Shown piece after piece: positions 1 through 8,741 of a DNA stretch of 64,000 nt. Position 1 is the stretch's first letter; every line of letters starts with the position of its first letter. The notes below the pieces were generated by a model. It had not been told where the DNA came from, searched no databases, and saw only the letters and a list, made by a program, of their open reading frames with translations. The position numbers and the translations under genes are program-made. Origin of the DNA: Ulvibacterium sp965228935 (GTDB lineage: Bacteria; Bacteroidota; Bacteroidia; Flavobacteriales; Flavobacteriaceae); the NCBI RefSeq assembly GCF_965228935.1, contig NZ_OZ245846.1, positions 434,001 through 498,000 of the forward strand, read 5' to 3'.

Positions 1-1
1 A

Positions 2-262
2 TACATGAAGAATTTTCCGGAACATTTCAAAGTCGACTTTGAGAATCTTCATTTTCATCCTACTGAGGAACCCACATTGGTCATAGCGGAATTTTCAAGT
101 AATGGCTATGCCATTAGCACCAGGAATCCCTATCTGCAAAAATACATTTCCGTTGTTACTACCGACACTGAAGGGAAAATCATCCGATATGTGGATTTTT
201 GGAACCCTATGGTGGCAATGGACGCTATCAATGCACCATTGGGCGACTTTGCCCAAAAATAG
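2..262 (+). CDS. NTF2/SnoaL-like protein, C-terminal part (partial at window edge)
   Basis: The open frame continues to the left edge of the window, so the true start lies outside; the first visible Met is at base 5. The visible 85 residues resemble the second half of an NTF2/SnoaL-like cone-fold domain: beta-strand rich, with the segment PTLVIAEFSSNG followed by a YISVVTTDTEGKIIRYVDFWNP stretch split by turns, a pattern typical of ketosteroid-isomerase-related proteins in which the last strand carries an Arg-x-x-Asp-Phe-Trp. These are small, usually cytoplasmic proteins whose substrates are rarely known. A strong terminator hairpin follows 16 bases after the stop, so it ends its transcript. 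The family call is by pattern only and the reaction cannot be assigned. Confidence 0.6.
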   Translation, partial: YMKNFPEHFKVDFENLHFHPTEEPTLVIAEFSSNGYAISTRNPYLQKYISVVTTDTEGKIIRYVDFWNPMVAMDAINAPLGDFAQK

Positions 263-278
263 ATTTTAGATGAATAAA

Positions 279-319
279 AAAATAGCCAGAATCCGGTTTA
301 CTCCGATTCTGGCTATTTT
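279..319 (+). terminator. intrinsic terminator hairpin
   Basis: A perfect 15-bp stem (AAAATAGCCAGAATC at 279-293 with its complement at 305-319) encloses an 11-base loop and ends in a T-run. A-rich and T-rich outer flanks make it usable from either strand. It separates the NTF2-like gene from the AraC gene. Confidence 0.85.
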
Positions 320-398
320 CTATTTTACCAAATGATAGGATATGAAGCCGTTCAATAACTTTGCCATTTTTCGTAAATTGTTTGGAACGTGTTATAAA

Positions 399-1298
399 AT
401 GGACAGACCGGAGACACTGGAAGAATATTACACCAATAGGCCTTTCCTTAAATCAGTTGATTTGAGGTATGAAGAAGGGCACTTTAATGTGTTTCGGATT
501 GAAGATTATGAAGTGGATGATAAAAACAATGTCGTATATGGTCGGAAAGATTATTATAAAATATGCCTCATTAATGGAAATAGCAAGATTCATTATGCTG
601 ATAGGAGTTTTGAGATTTTAGGACATGGCCTTCTGTTTACCAGCCCACTAATTCCATATAATTGGGAAGTCCTAGAGCCTGTACAGATTGGTTATAGCTG
701 TATTTTCACTGAATCTTTTTTTACAAGTTATGGAGGATTAAAAAAATACCCCTTTTTTAGTCCCAACAGCTACCCGGTATTTGAATTGAACAAATCGGAA
801 ATTGACCAGCTTGAGAAAGTTTTCATACAGATGATAGATGAAAAAAAATCCGATTTTGAATTCAGGGACGATGCACTGAGAAATTTGGTCATCAGGCTAA
901 TACATGATGCCTTAAAAATACGACCCGTTAAAAATGTTTCTTTGGATAAGGTAAGTGCAGCGAACAGAATTACTTCCTTATTTTATGAACTTTTGGAAAG
1001 CCAGTACCCCATAAGAAATACAATAGAGGGAATAAAATTACGCACTGCTTCCGATTTTGCCGAGCAAATGGCCGTTCATGTGAACCACTTGAATAAATCA
1101 ATAAAAAAAATCACAAAAAAAACGACATCCGAACTCATTACGGATAGATTATTGAAGGAAGCCAAAATAATGTTGAGACATAGCACTTGGGCAATATCCG
1201 AGATTGCCTACAACTTGGGATTTGATGGCCCATCACATTTTAGCAATTTTTTCAAAAAGAAATTAAAGATTACCCCATCTGAATACAGAAATTTTTAG
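399..1298 (+). CDS. AraC-family transcriptional regulator
   Basis: A one-component transcription factor. The C-terminal ~100 residues form the double helix-turn-helix of AraC/XylS proteins, with the diagnostic second-helix pattern ISEIAYNLGFDGPSHFSNFF and the closing ITPSEYRNF. The N-terminal part looks like a cupin-type effector domain (beta-rich, residues about 25-150). The frame is open back to an ATG at 342, but 399 (MDRPETLEEYY) is preferred because related flavobacterial regulators start close to this RPETLEEFY-type motif; the start is not certain. It lies alone between a terminator upstream and a 325-base gap downstream. The effector and the target genes cannot be told; it could act on the neighbouring NTF2-like gene or further afield. 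Confidence 0.85.
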   Translation: MDRPETLEEYYTNRPFLKSVDLRYEEGHFNVFRIEDYEVDDKNNVVYGRKDYYKICLINGNSKIHYADRSFEILGHGLLFTSPLIPYNWEVLEPVQIGYSCIFTESFFTSYGGLKKYPFFSPNSYPVFELNKSEIDQLEKVFIQMIDEKKSDFEFRDDALRNLVIRLIHDALKIRPVKNVSLDKVSAANRITSLFYELLESQYPIRNTIEGIKLRTASDFAEQMAVHVNHLNKSIKKITKKTTSELITDRLLKEAKIMLRHSTWAISEIAYNLGFDGPSHFSNFFKKKLKITPSEYRNF

Positions 1299-1623
1299 AA
1301 ATCTATTTTGAAATTCAACAAAGGAAGTAGGTGGATTTTATCATTAATTTTAACATTACCTCAATATTTTCAAAAGTCTCATAAAGCCAACAATTCTTGA
1401 GAATTTGCTCCTTCCTCAGAGTGCGTCTCCTTAACTCACCATTTTAGGAGACGAAATGGAAAAATGGGAAAAGCCCCTTAAATCGTTCTTTTTTAGGGAC
1501 TAACGATTACCTAAAAGAGCGAAATTTGGAGTTTGACATAGGTATTCAGTTGTACTTCAAATTACTCTTTTAATTTATCTGCCTATTAGTTCAAAAGATG
1601 TGACAAGACTTTTAATGAGTTCC
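1299..1623. other. intergenic region with two short inverted repeats
   Basis: This is the convergent space between the AraC gene and the minus-strand sigma factor gene. It contains an 8-bp perfect inverted repeat (CGTCTCCT 1424-1431, AGGAGACG 1446-1453) and a 7-bp one (AATCGTT 1481-1487, AACGATT 1502-1508). Neither is followed by a convincing T-run. No gene is supported. Confidence 0.5.
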
Positions 1624-2217
1624 TTAAAAGGCAATTTGATTTCTATAACCAAAAATCAAAAACAATATGGGTTCAATATGAGCCCCAAGTTTTTTGGACA
1701 GGATTTTAAATGCCCTTGTTATATGGCCCTCAACGGTTTTTATTGAAATATCAAGGTATTCGGAAATTTCGGTATGGGTAAGCCCTTCCTTTTTGTTCAA
1801 CACAAAAATACGTTTGCATTTAGGAGGTAGTCTATCAATTTCAATATTCAATTGAGCAATTATTTCCCCTAAATCATGCTGTTCTTTCTCAATAACAGAA
1901 TCCAAGACCTCAAGATATTTTTTCTCCAAATAAATAACAGGCCTATTTTTTCTATACTGATCTACAAATTCATTGTATACCGATTTATACAATAAACTCT
2001 TAATAGAATAATCAGGGTTGATTTTCCTTCGATGCAGCCATACCGACACAAAAACATTTTGGACAATATCTTCTGCCTGAACTTTGCACTTTGTTAAGGT
2101 GCAAGCGTAAACACAAAGTTGTCTATAGTAGGTTTCCATCAAATAGTCGTATGCTTTTGCATTACCCCGTCTTAATTGGTCGGAAAGAAAACCATTATTT
2201 GTGTATCTCAGTTTCAA
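1624..2217 (-). CDS. FecI-like ECF RNA polymerase sigma factor
   Basis: An extracytoplasmic-function sigma factor of 197 residues, the normal size. Region 2 (about residues 17-88) includes AEDIVQNVFVSVWLHR, the core-binding and -10 recognition helices; region 4 (about 130-180) includes LTHTEISEYLDISIKTVEGH, the -35 recognition helix-turn-helix. It is divergent from a FecR-type anti-sigma gene with 109 bases between the starts, followed by susC and susD. In Bacteroidota this arrangement is a TonB-dependent transducer circuit: substrate binding to the SusC N-terminal STN domain signals through FecR to release the sigma factor, which then transcribes the importer. Promoter control of susCD is inferred from this context. 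Confidence 0.9.
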   Translation of the reverse strand: MKLRYTNNGFLSDQLRRGNAKAYDYLMETYYRQLCVYACTLTKCKVQAEDIVQNVFVSVWLHRRKINPDYSIKSLLYKSVYNEFVDQYRKNRPVIYLEKKYLEVLDSVIEKEQHDLGEIIAQLNIEIDRLPPKCKRIFVLNKKEGLTHTEISEYLDISIKTVEGHITRAFKILSKKLGAHIEPILFLIFGYRNQIAF

Positions 2218-2326
2218 TTTAAGTATAATTAAAAAATTAATATAAAATCTAAGTAAAAATAAAAAAAGTAAGGAAAAAACAAAGGGGTATCAAAATATCG
2301 AACGTATTGATTGCATAATTGACAAA

Positions 2327-3493
2327 ATGATGGAAGCCGGAATAGAGCGTATCATTATCAAATTCCTCAACAAAGAGGCCGATTCCAAGGAGATGGATCA
2401 ATTGGAAGATTGTCTAGGAAATAATCATATTCATAAGACCTTCAAAGAGTTTACGCGAATCGACTATTTAAGCACGTTTATTATGACAGATTTCGATATA
2501 AACAAAGGCAAGACAGCGATAAGGAACAAAATAAGGAACAAAGAACGTAAACGTGCCAAAACCCTTTTGAGCAGAATTGCCATTGCAGCTTCTGTGCTAG
2601 CACTTATAGGTTTTTTTGTTTTCATGAGTCATGATGTCAGTGGTGGCAATGCTATTTCAACATCTGAATCAAATGTTTTGAAAGCTGGATCGGACAGGGC
2701 TATTCTTACCTTGGATGACGGTAGTCAGGTGGCCTTGGAAAAAGGAAAGAAATTTCAAACGAAACAGTTGATAAGCAAGGGCAAAGAGCTGATATATAAT
2801 GCCAGTACGGAAAGTAAGTCTACAAACCAAAAGCAGTCCTACAATTATTTGACTGTTCCAAGGGGAGGGCAATATTTCGTTCAATTATCGGATGGTACCA
2901 AGGTTTGGTTGAACTCCGATTCGAAGCTAAAATATCCCGTCAATTTTCAAAAAGGCGAAAAAAGGGAAGTGGAACTTTTATATGGTGAAGCCTATTTTGA
3001 AGTTTCTCCTAGTAAACAGCACCAGGGAGCAAAGTTCAATATTTTGACCAAGGTCCAAGAAATTGAAGTTTTAGGCACGAAGTTCAATATAAAGGCCTAC
3101 GATGGGGAAGACAAAATCACAACGACATTAGTAGAAGGGGAAATACAGGTGAACTTGGAGTATTTCCAGAAGATACTCAAACCCAACCAGCAATCTCAAA
3201 TTGGTTTAGACGATGGTCTTTTTAACGTAGTTGACGTTGATGCGGCCCAAGAGGTTTCTTGGGTCAATGGCCTATTTATTTTTGAGGATGCACCCCTGCA
3301 CGAAATGATGAAAGTATTGTCTAGATGGTACGACGCCGAAGTCTTTTATGAAAAAGAGGAATTAAGAAAGTTTCGGTTCACCGGAATACTTGAGAGATCA
3401 AATTCAATAATGGACATCCTAGAACTTGTCGAGGCTTCAAGCGATGGCCAAGTATCAATTAAAATCAAAGAGAAAGTAATACTAATCAAGTAA
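2327..3493 (+). CDS. FecR-family anti-sigma factor (membrane)
   Basis: A single-pass inner-membrane anti-sigma/sigma regulator. The cytoplasmic N-terminus (about residues 1-82) is followed by one membrane segment (about 84-101, IAASVLALIGFFVFM), then the periplasmic FecR domain (about 170-275, with DGTKVWLNSDSKLKYPVNF and EVLGTKFNIKAYD) and a C-terminal DUF4974-like domain (about 318-386, APLHEMMKVLSRWYDAEVFYE). The 388-residue length is normal. It is divergent from the ECF sigma gene and directly upstream of susC. Expected role: contacts the STN domain of the SusC transducer in the periplasm and passes the signal to the sigma factor. Confidence 0.93.
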   Translation: MMEAGIERIIIKFLNKEADSKEMDQLEDCLGNNHIHKTFKEFTRIDYLSTFIMTDFDINKGKTAIRNKIRNKERKRAKTLLSRIAIAASVLALIGFFVFMSHDVSGGNAISTSESNVLKAGSDRAILTLDDGSQVALEKGKKFQTKQLISKGKELIYNASTESKSTNQKQSYNYLTVPRGGQYFVQLSDGTKVWLNSDSKLKYPVNFQKGEKREVELLYGEAYFEVSPSKQHQGAKFNILTKVQEIEVLGTKFNIKAYDGEDKITTTLVEGEIQVNLEYFQKILKPNQQSQIGLDDGLFNVVDVDAAQEVSWVNGLFIFEDAPLHEMMKVLSRWYDAEVFYEKEELRKFRFTGILERSNSIMDILELVEASSDGQVSIKIKEKVILIK

Positions 3494-3497
3494 AAAA

Positions 3498-3536
3498 GGA
3501 AAAGGCCATTACCTCCTACAGCATTAGCCTTTTTCC
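3498..3536 (+). terminator. possible weak terminator or processing hairpin after fecR
   Basis: GGAAAAGGC (3498-3506) can pair with GCCTTTTTCC (3527-3536) with one bulged T. It lies between fecR and susC and could set different expression levels for regulator and importer. There is no T-run after the stem, so the call is weak. Confidence 0.35.
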
Positions 3537-3582
3537 CATAGAAGTTCAATTAAAACGATGTCTAACTAAACCAAACAAATTT

Positions 3583-6500
3583 ATGGAATTAAAATTTAGT
3601 GGGGGATTCTTTTCCTATCATGTTAGAGTTCTTCTGGAGTTCACTATGAAAATGTTCTTCTTTTTATGTTGCACCTTAGCATTGGCATTGGGCCCAAAAT
3701 CGGGACTTGCCCAAAATGCGGACATCGCTATAAAAGAAAACAGGACATTAAATGTAAAACAAGCATTTAAACTTATCAACAAGCAAACGGACTACAAGTT
3801 CATTTATCGATTTGAACTTATCAAGGACGCCCCCAAGATCAAGATTGATAAGGGTATAATTAAGGCGGGGGATTTACTGGCTAGGTTTCTGTCCCCTATA
3901 AATTTCACTTATGAGTTCACCGAAGACGAAACAATTGTTGTAAAAAGGAAGCTTACAAACAATGCTGTAAATAATACGGAATCGTCACCCGATGAAGTGA
4001 TACAATTTCAAGTATCTGGAAAAGTAACGGACGGTCAGGGCGTACCTCTTCCAGGTACAAATATTGTTGAAAAGAATACCACCAATGGTATTGTCACGGA
4101 TTTTGATGGTAATTTTTCAATACAGTTGGTAGATGAAAATGCCGTTATAGTTGTTTCATACATCGGCTATTCCTCAAAAGAAGTCCCTGTAATGGGTCGG
4201 GCTAGTTTAAATATTGTTTTGGAGGAAAGTGCCAGTAGTTTGGAGGAGGTTGTCGTGGTGGGTTACGGTACGGCCAAAAAGAAAGACCTGACCGGGGCTG
4301 TAGCCAAAGTAAATATTGAGGATACCCGACTGCAACCCAATGCCAATGCCGCTCAGATATTGAGGGGTACCACGGCGGGTGTTCAAGTAACCGATAATGG
4401 TAGACCGGGATCTAACGGTACCATTAACATAAGGGGAATCAATTCCATTTCGGCCAGTAATGCGCCATTGATCGTTCTGGATGGAATTATCTATGCGGGA
4501 GGATCACTTTCCGATATCAATCCAGGGGATATAGAGTCCATAGATGTACTGAAGGATGCCAGCTCTACAGCCATTTATGGTTCTTTAGCAGCCAATGGGG
4601 TAATAGAGGTCACTACTAAAAAGGGGGAACGCGGAAAGCCCAAAATCACTTTCAATACATATACAGGAATTTCCGACTTTGCCTTTATCCCAGATTATCT
4701 TAACGCGGAGGAATATCTGGCCAGAAGGTTAGATGCCGAAGCCGCCGAAGGGGGTCCCCTCCCTTTCTCACCCATAGAGTTGGAAAACATTGAGGCGGGA
4801 AGATCTATAGAGCCTTTTGAAGAAATTAAGCAATACGCCCCTATTTCAAATTATGAGTTGAGCGTCTCCGGCAAGACCGATGCCATAAGTTACTTTTTTT
4901 CGGGATCGTATATCGATGTTAAATCACCCGTAAGAGGGGACAATTTTGAACGCTATTCGGGTCGTCTAAATCTAAGTATCCAAATAACGGATTGGTTAAA
5001 GGCCGGTATTAACAGCGGCTACACTTCAAAAGATGAATCCGGGGTGCGTGCCAATTTATTACATACAGCATGGCTAAGCCCATATGCCAGTCTGTTTTTG
5101 GAAGATGGGGTTTCACCTACACCATTGCCCCAAGATGTTGGTCTGGTCAGTAATCCGTTGCTGGGCAATTTGACCAGTGAACGCCTATTCGTGACCAATA
5201 CCTTATTTACCAATGCTTTTATTGATTTTGATATTTGGAAAGGCCTTTCCTATAAATTGAACGGGGGATATACCAGAACCGATGTCAAGGATTTTGGTTT
5301 TGAGCGTTCTTATGAACCGCTCAACAGGCCAGGGAGCGGATACAAGGAATCTCAAGAAATTCAGAACATGACCTTGGAAAATATTGTGAGCTATAACAGG
5401 ACTTTTGCGGGTAAACATCGAATCGATGTTACCTTGTTATACGGTATCTATGAGTTTCAACAACAAGGCTCAAGGTTGTCCAGTGACAATATTTTTAGCG
5501 ATGTTTTGGGCTATAATGCCCTGGAGATAGGGGAAAACTTTAACGTTAACTCAGATGCACGGGAAAATAAGCAGACTTCCGAAATGGCGAGGTTGGGATA
5601 TTCGTTCGACAGCAAATATTTTCTCACCTTGAGTTTGCGAAGGGATGGTTTCTCGGCCTTTGGACAGGGGAATAAATATGGTACCTTTCCTGCAGCGGCA
5701 ATAAGCTGGAACGTCTCGGAGGAACCATTCCTATCCAATGTGGGTTTTTTAGATTTCCTTAAGTTGCGGGCATCTTGGGGACGCAATGGAAATCGCGGTG
5801 TGGACGAATATACCTCCTTAAGCGATGTGGAACAAAACTTTTATGTGTTCGGGGATGGTGCTTCTGCTTCCGCTGGTCTATTTACCTCATCTTTTGCAAA
5901 TCCAGACTTAGGCTGGGAAACTACGGAAAGCTTAAATGTTGGTATGGATGTGGAGCTTTTTTCCAATCGTGTATCGGCATCGGTCAATTATTACAACAGC
6001 AACACGTTCGATTTGCTATTGGAACAGACCATTCCCAACACTAATGGTTTCGAAATCTTTTTCCGCAATGTAGGGGAGACCAAGAATTGGGGTCTGGAAA
6101 TAGATCTGGGAACCACTAACATCAAGACCGAAAACTTCACCTGGGACACCAATATTGCCTTTTCTTTCAACAGAAATGAAATCGTAAAACTTACGGGAAG
6201 GGATGTAGATGGCGATGGGGTTGAAGATGACGATATTGCCAGCGGATGGTTCATTGGGGAACCCCTGGGATCCAATTTTGATTATGTGTTCGATGGCATT
6301 TTTCAGGAAGGCGATGATCTTTCCTCAATTCCCGGGGCCCAAATAGGTGATATCCGGTTTAAGGACATAAGTGGTCCCGATGGAGTCCCAGATGGGATTA
6401 TCACCCCTGATGACAGGACCATAGTCAGCAATGATCAACCCGATTTCATTATGGGGATAACCAACATATTCCGTTATGGAAACCTTAGCTTATCCTCTAC

Positions 6501-6900
6501 GTTCAATGTACGACAAGGAGGGTTCACGGCCAATAGAGCTATAAGTCCAGGAGCCAATTTCTTTGACATTGCCAACTTTGTAGATTCTCCCTACTGGACT
6601 CCAGAAAACCCGATAAATACGGCACCTAGGATCAATTACAGAAACCCCTTGGACTATGGGTTTTATGGGGACCGTAGTTTTGTTAGACTACAGGACGTTT
6701 CCATTGCCTACGACTTCCCCAAAAGGGTCTTAGAACGGATTCATATCAGCGGATTACAAATTTATGTCAGTGGAAAGAACCTGATTACCTGGACGGATTG
6801 GCCCGGCTGGGACCCGGAATTTGGGGAAGGAGGCAGACAGCCTGGTGATAATGGCCCCATCTTAAAAACATACACCGTTGGTCTAAACATATCATTATAA
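3583..6900 (+). CDS. SusC/RagA-type TonB-dependent outer-membrane transporter with STN signalling domain
   Basis: A 1105-residue outer-membrane barrel that imports a ligand delivered by its SusD partner, energised by TonB. Order of domains: signal sequence (about 1-44), STN secretin/TonB N-terminal domain (about 48-125, signals to FecR), CarboxypepD_reg-like beta-sandwich (about 142-214, SGKVTDGQGVPLPGTNIVEK), the SusC signature VVVVGYGTAKKKDLTGAV (about 223-240), the plug domain (to about 345, with DASSTAIYGSLAANGVIEV), then the long beta-barrel ending in a typical TYTVGLNISL strand. The STN domain marks it as a transducer controlled by the upstream FecI/FecR pair. The start at 3583 is the first Met; a Met at residue 22 also precedes the hydrophobic core. 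susD follows after 10 bases. The substrate cannot be read from the sequence. Confidence 0.95.
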   Translation: MELKFSGGFFSYHVRVLLEFTMKMFFFLCCTLALALGPKSGLAQNADIAIKENRTLNVKQAFKLINKQTDYKFIYRFELIKDAPKIKIDKGIIKAGDLLARFLSPINFTYEFTEDETIVVKRKLTNNAVNNTESSPDEVIQFQVSGKVTDGQGVPLPGTNIVEKNTTNGIVTDFDGNFSIQLVDENAVIVVSYIGYSSKEVPVMGRASLNIVLEESASSLEEVVVVGYGTAKKKDLTGAVAKVNIEDTRLQPNANAAQILRGTTAGVQVTDNGRPGSNGTINIRGINSISASNAPLIVLDGIIYAGGSLSDINPGDIESIDVLKDASSTAIYGSLAANGVIEVTTKKGERGKPKITFNTYTGISDFAFIPDYLNAEEYLARRLDAEAAEGGPLPFSPIELENIEAGRSIEPFEEIKQYAPISNYELSVSGKTDAISYFFSGSYIDVKSPVRGDNFERYSGRLNLSIQITDWLKAGINSGYTSKDESGVRANLLHTAWLSPYASLFLEDGVSPTPLPQDVGLVSNPLLGNLTSERLFVTNTLFTNAFIDFDIWKGLSYKLNGGYTRTDVKDFGFERSYEPLNRPGSGYKESQEIQNMTLENIVSYNRTFAGKHRIDVTLLYGIYEFQQQGSRLSSDNIFSDVLGYNALEIGENFNVNSDARENKQTSEMARLGYSFDSKYFLTLSLRRDGFSAFGQGNKYGTFPAAAISWNVSEEPFLSNVGFLDFLKLRASWGRNGNRGVDEYTSLSDVEQNFYVFGDGASASAGLFTSSFANPDLGWETTESLNVGMDVELFSNRVSASVNYYNSNTFDLLLEQTIPNTNGFEIFFRNVGETKNWGLEIDLGTTNIKTENFTWDTNIAFSFNRNEIVKLTGRDVDGDGVEDDDIASGWFIGEPLGSNFDYVFDGIFQEGDDLSSIPGAQIGDIRFKDISGPDGVPDGIITPDDRTIVSNDQPDFIMGITNIFRYGNLSLSSTFNVRQGGFTANRAISPGANFFDIANFVDSPYWTPENPINTAPRINYRNPLDYGFYGDRSFVRLQDVSIAYDFPKRVLERIHISGLQIYVSGKNLITWTDWPGWDPEFGEGGRQPGDNGPILKTYTVGLNISL

Positions 6901-6910
6901 AAAAAGAAAA

Positions 6911-8617
6911 ATGAAAACTATAGGAAACAAAATTGCTTTAATCGTTCTTCTGAGCACGCTTTTGCTCTCTTGTGGAGAGGATTATTTAGAAGAGGTGCCG
7001 TTGGATCAATTCAGCCCTGAAAATTTATTGGTAGATCAAGCAGGTTATGAGGCGGCGGTGGTCGCGTTGTACAATGAGGCTAGGGAGGAATATGCTATCG
7101 CCTCCAATATTTTTGAATATATGAACTTTGGTACGGATATAGCAAAATGGGGCAGGGTAGATAGCAGAGGGCTACGTGATTATAACCTATTGACACCGGT
7201 TTTGGGGGCTACAGAAATTTATTGGGACTGGGCCTACAAGGATATGATACGGCAGGCCAACTTCATTTTGGAGGATATTGATAATCCCGAATTGAGCATT
7301 TCCGAAGGGGATAGGAACAACATTAAAGGCCAGGCACTTTTCTTTCGTGGATATACTTATAACTTCCTGGTCAACCTGTACGGAGGAGTGCCAATTGTGT
7401 CAAACAGCCTCAAGGAGCCGAAATTCGATTTCACAAGGGCGAGTAGGGAGGCGGTACTACGTTTTATTGTCGATGACCTAACCCTGGCCACCGAGCTATT
7501 ACCAAAGGAAGTCGAGGATGGCCGAATTCCCAGGGCTGCCGCATATCACATTTTGAGCGAAGTGTACATCTCCTTGGGATTGGAAACCGGAGACCTAGGT
7601 TTTTATGATGCTTCCATAGCAGCGGCAAGTGCAGTAATAAACAAGGAAGGTGGGGACTATGAATTGGTGACCGCCCGTTTTGGTCCGGCCAGCTCCGAAC
7701 CGGGTGATGTCTTCTCTGATGTTTTCGCACACGGACAGATCAATAGGTCTACCGGAAACACCGAGGTTATTTGGGCCTGGCAATTTGAGGCCTTTAATAT
7801 TGGAGGCTTTTCCGAAGGTAGCGGAGACCAAGGTAATAACGGGCCAAGGTATTGGGCCCCTGAACATTATGTACTCAAAACACCCAATGGAATCCAGAAC
7901 CTACCATCCGATAGCCTTAATCGCGGAATCGGGATAGGATCTCCAACGAACTATTTTAAGTATGATATATGGAAATCCGACCCCGGCGATATCCGTAATT
8001 CAAAGTATAACATAAGGCGTACGTTCTACTATAGCAATCCTGAGGATGCCGAGTACTTTGGTGAACCAATGTTAACGGCTAGGGGTGCCGACGGTAATCT
8101 GTACGTTGCCCTGGAAGATGGCACCCTGACCGATCAGATTCTGGATACATTGCGCCAATTCTACCCTTGGATTCGGAAAACTGATGGGGAACCTTGGGAG
8201 GGAAATGCGTTGTCAGGAAGAACCTCTAAGGATTTAAGTGTAATCCGTGTCGCAGAAACCTATTTGCTTAGGGCAGAAGCAAATTTTAGAAAAGGTGACC
8301 TTAGTGCAGCAGCACAGGATTTAAATGTGGTAAGGAATAGGGCTAACGCGAGCTCGATTACGGCCGCGGAAGTAACCGAGGATTTCATTTTGGACGAAAG
8401 GGCCAGGGAATTGGTAGTAGAAGAGCCCAGGATGCGAACCCTTATTAGGATGGATAGACTGGTGGATCGGGTACGTACCTATAATACAGAACCTGCGGTA
8501 CCTGGAGGGCTCTCTTCGGGAAGTACTATCCAAGATCATAATCGCCTTTGGCCTATTCCCCAAAAAGTAATCGACGCCAATGTAGAAGCGGAATTTCCCC
8601 AGAACCCAGGTTATTAA
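6911..8617 (+). CDS. SusD/RagB-family surface lipoprotein
   Basis: A 568-residue nutrient-binding lipoprotein that forms the lid of the SusC channel. The signal peptide ends in a lipobox (LLLSC, Cys21), and the acidic residues right after the Cys (GEDYLEE) fit the surface-export signal of Bacteroidota lipoproteins. SusD features: LYGGVPIVSNSLKEP (about 156-170), the TPR-like helical core, ISVIR-type VAETYLLRAEANFRKGD near 450-475, and the C-terminal ERARELVVEEPRMRTLIR plus LWPIPQKVIDANVE. It is 10 bases after susC and so cotranscribed. Ligand unknown. Confidence 0.95.
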   Translation: MKTIGNKIALIVLLSTLLLSCGEDYLEEVPLDQFSPENLLVDQAGYEAAVVALYNEAREEYAIASNIFEYMNFGTDIAKWGRVDSRGLRDYNLLTPVLGATEIYWDWAYKDMIRQANFILEDIDNPELSISEGDRNNIKGQALFFRGYTYNFLVNLYGGVPIVSNSLKEPKFDFTRASREAVLRFIVDDLTLATELLPKEVEDGRIPRAAAYHILSEVYISLGLETGDLGFYDASIAAASAVINKEGGDYELVTARFGPASSEPGDVFSDVFAHGQINRSTGNTEVIWAWQFEAFNIGGFSEGSGDQGNNGPRYWAPEHYVLKTPNGIQNLPSDSLNRGIGIGSPTNYFKYDIWKSDPGDIRNSKYNIRRTFYYSNPEDAEYFGEPMLTARGADGNLYVALEDGTLTDQILDTLRQFYPWIRKTDGEPWEGNALSGRTSKDLSVIRVAETYLLRAEANFRKGDLSAAAQDLNVVRNRANASSITAAEVTEDFILDERARELVVEEPRMRTLIRMDRLVDRVRTYNTEPAVPGGLSSGSTIQDHNRLWPIPQKVIDANVEAEFPQNPGY

Positions 8618-8741
8618 AGGCTATAAAATTAGTTATTTGAGTTAGTTCGATAAATCGGGCGGTATTTTCATTAGACTACTTATCCGATGTATGTTTACCC
8701 TTAAACGGTTGAACGCCCCGTTAATTTTAAAAAAGAAGAAG

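Noticed and set aside
5775..6275. Open frames inside susC on both strands
   Set aside because: They are shadows of the strongly supported SusC frame.
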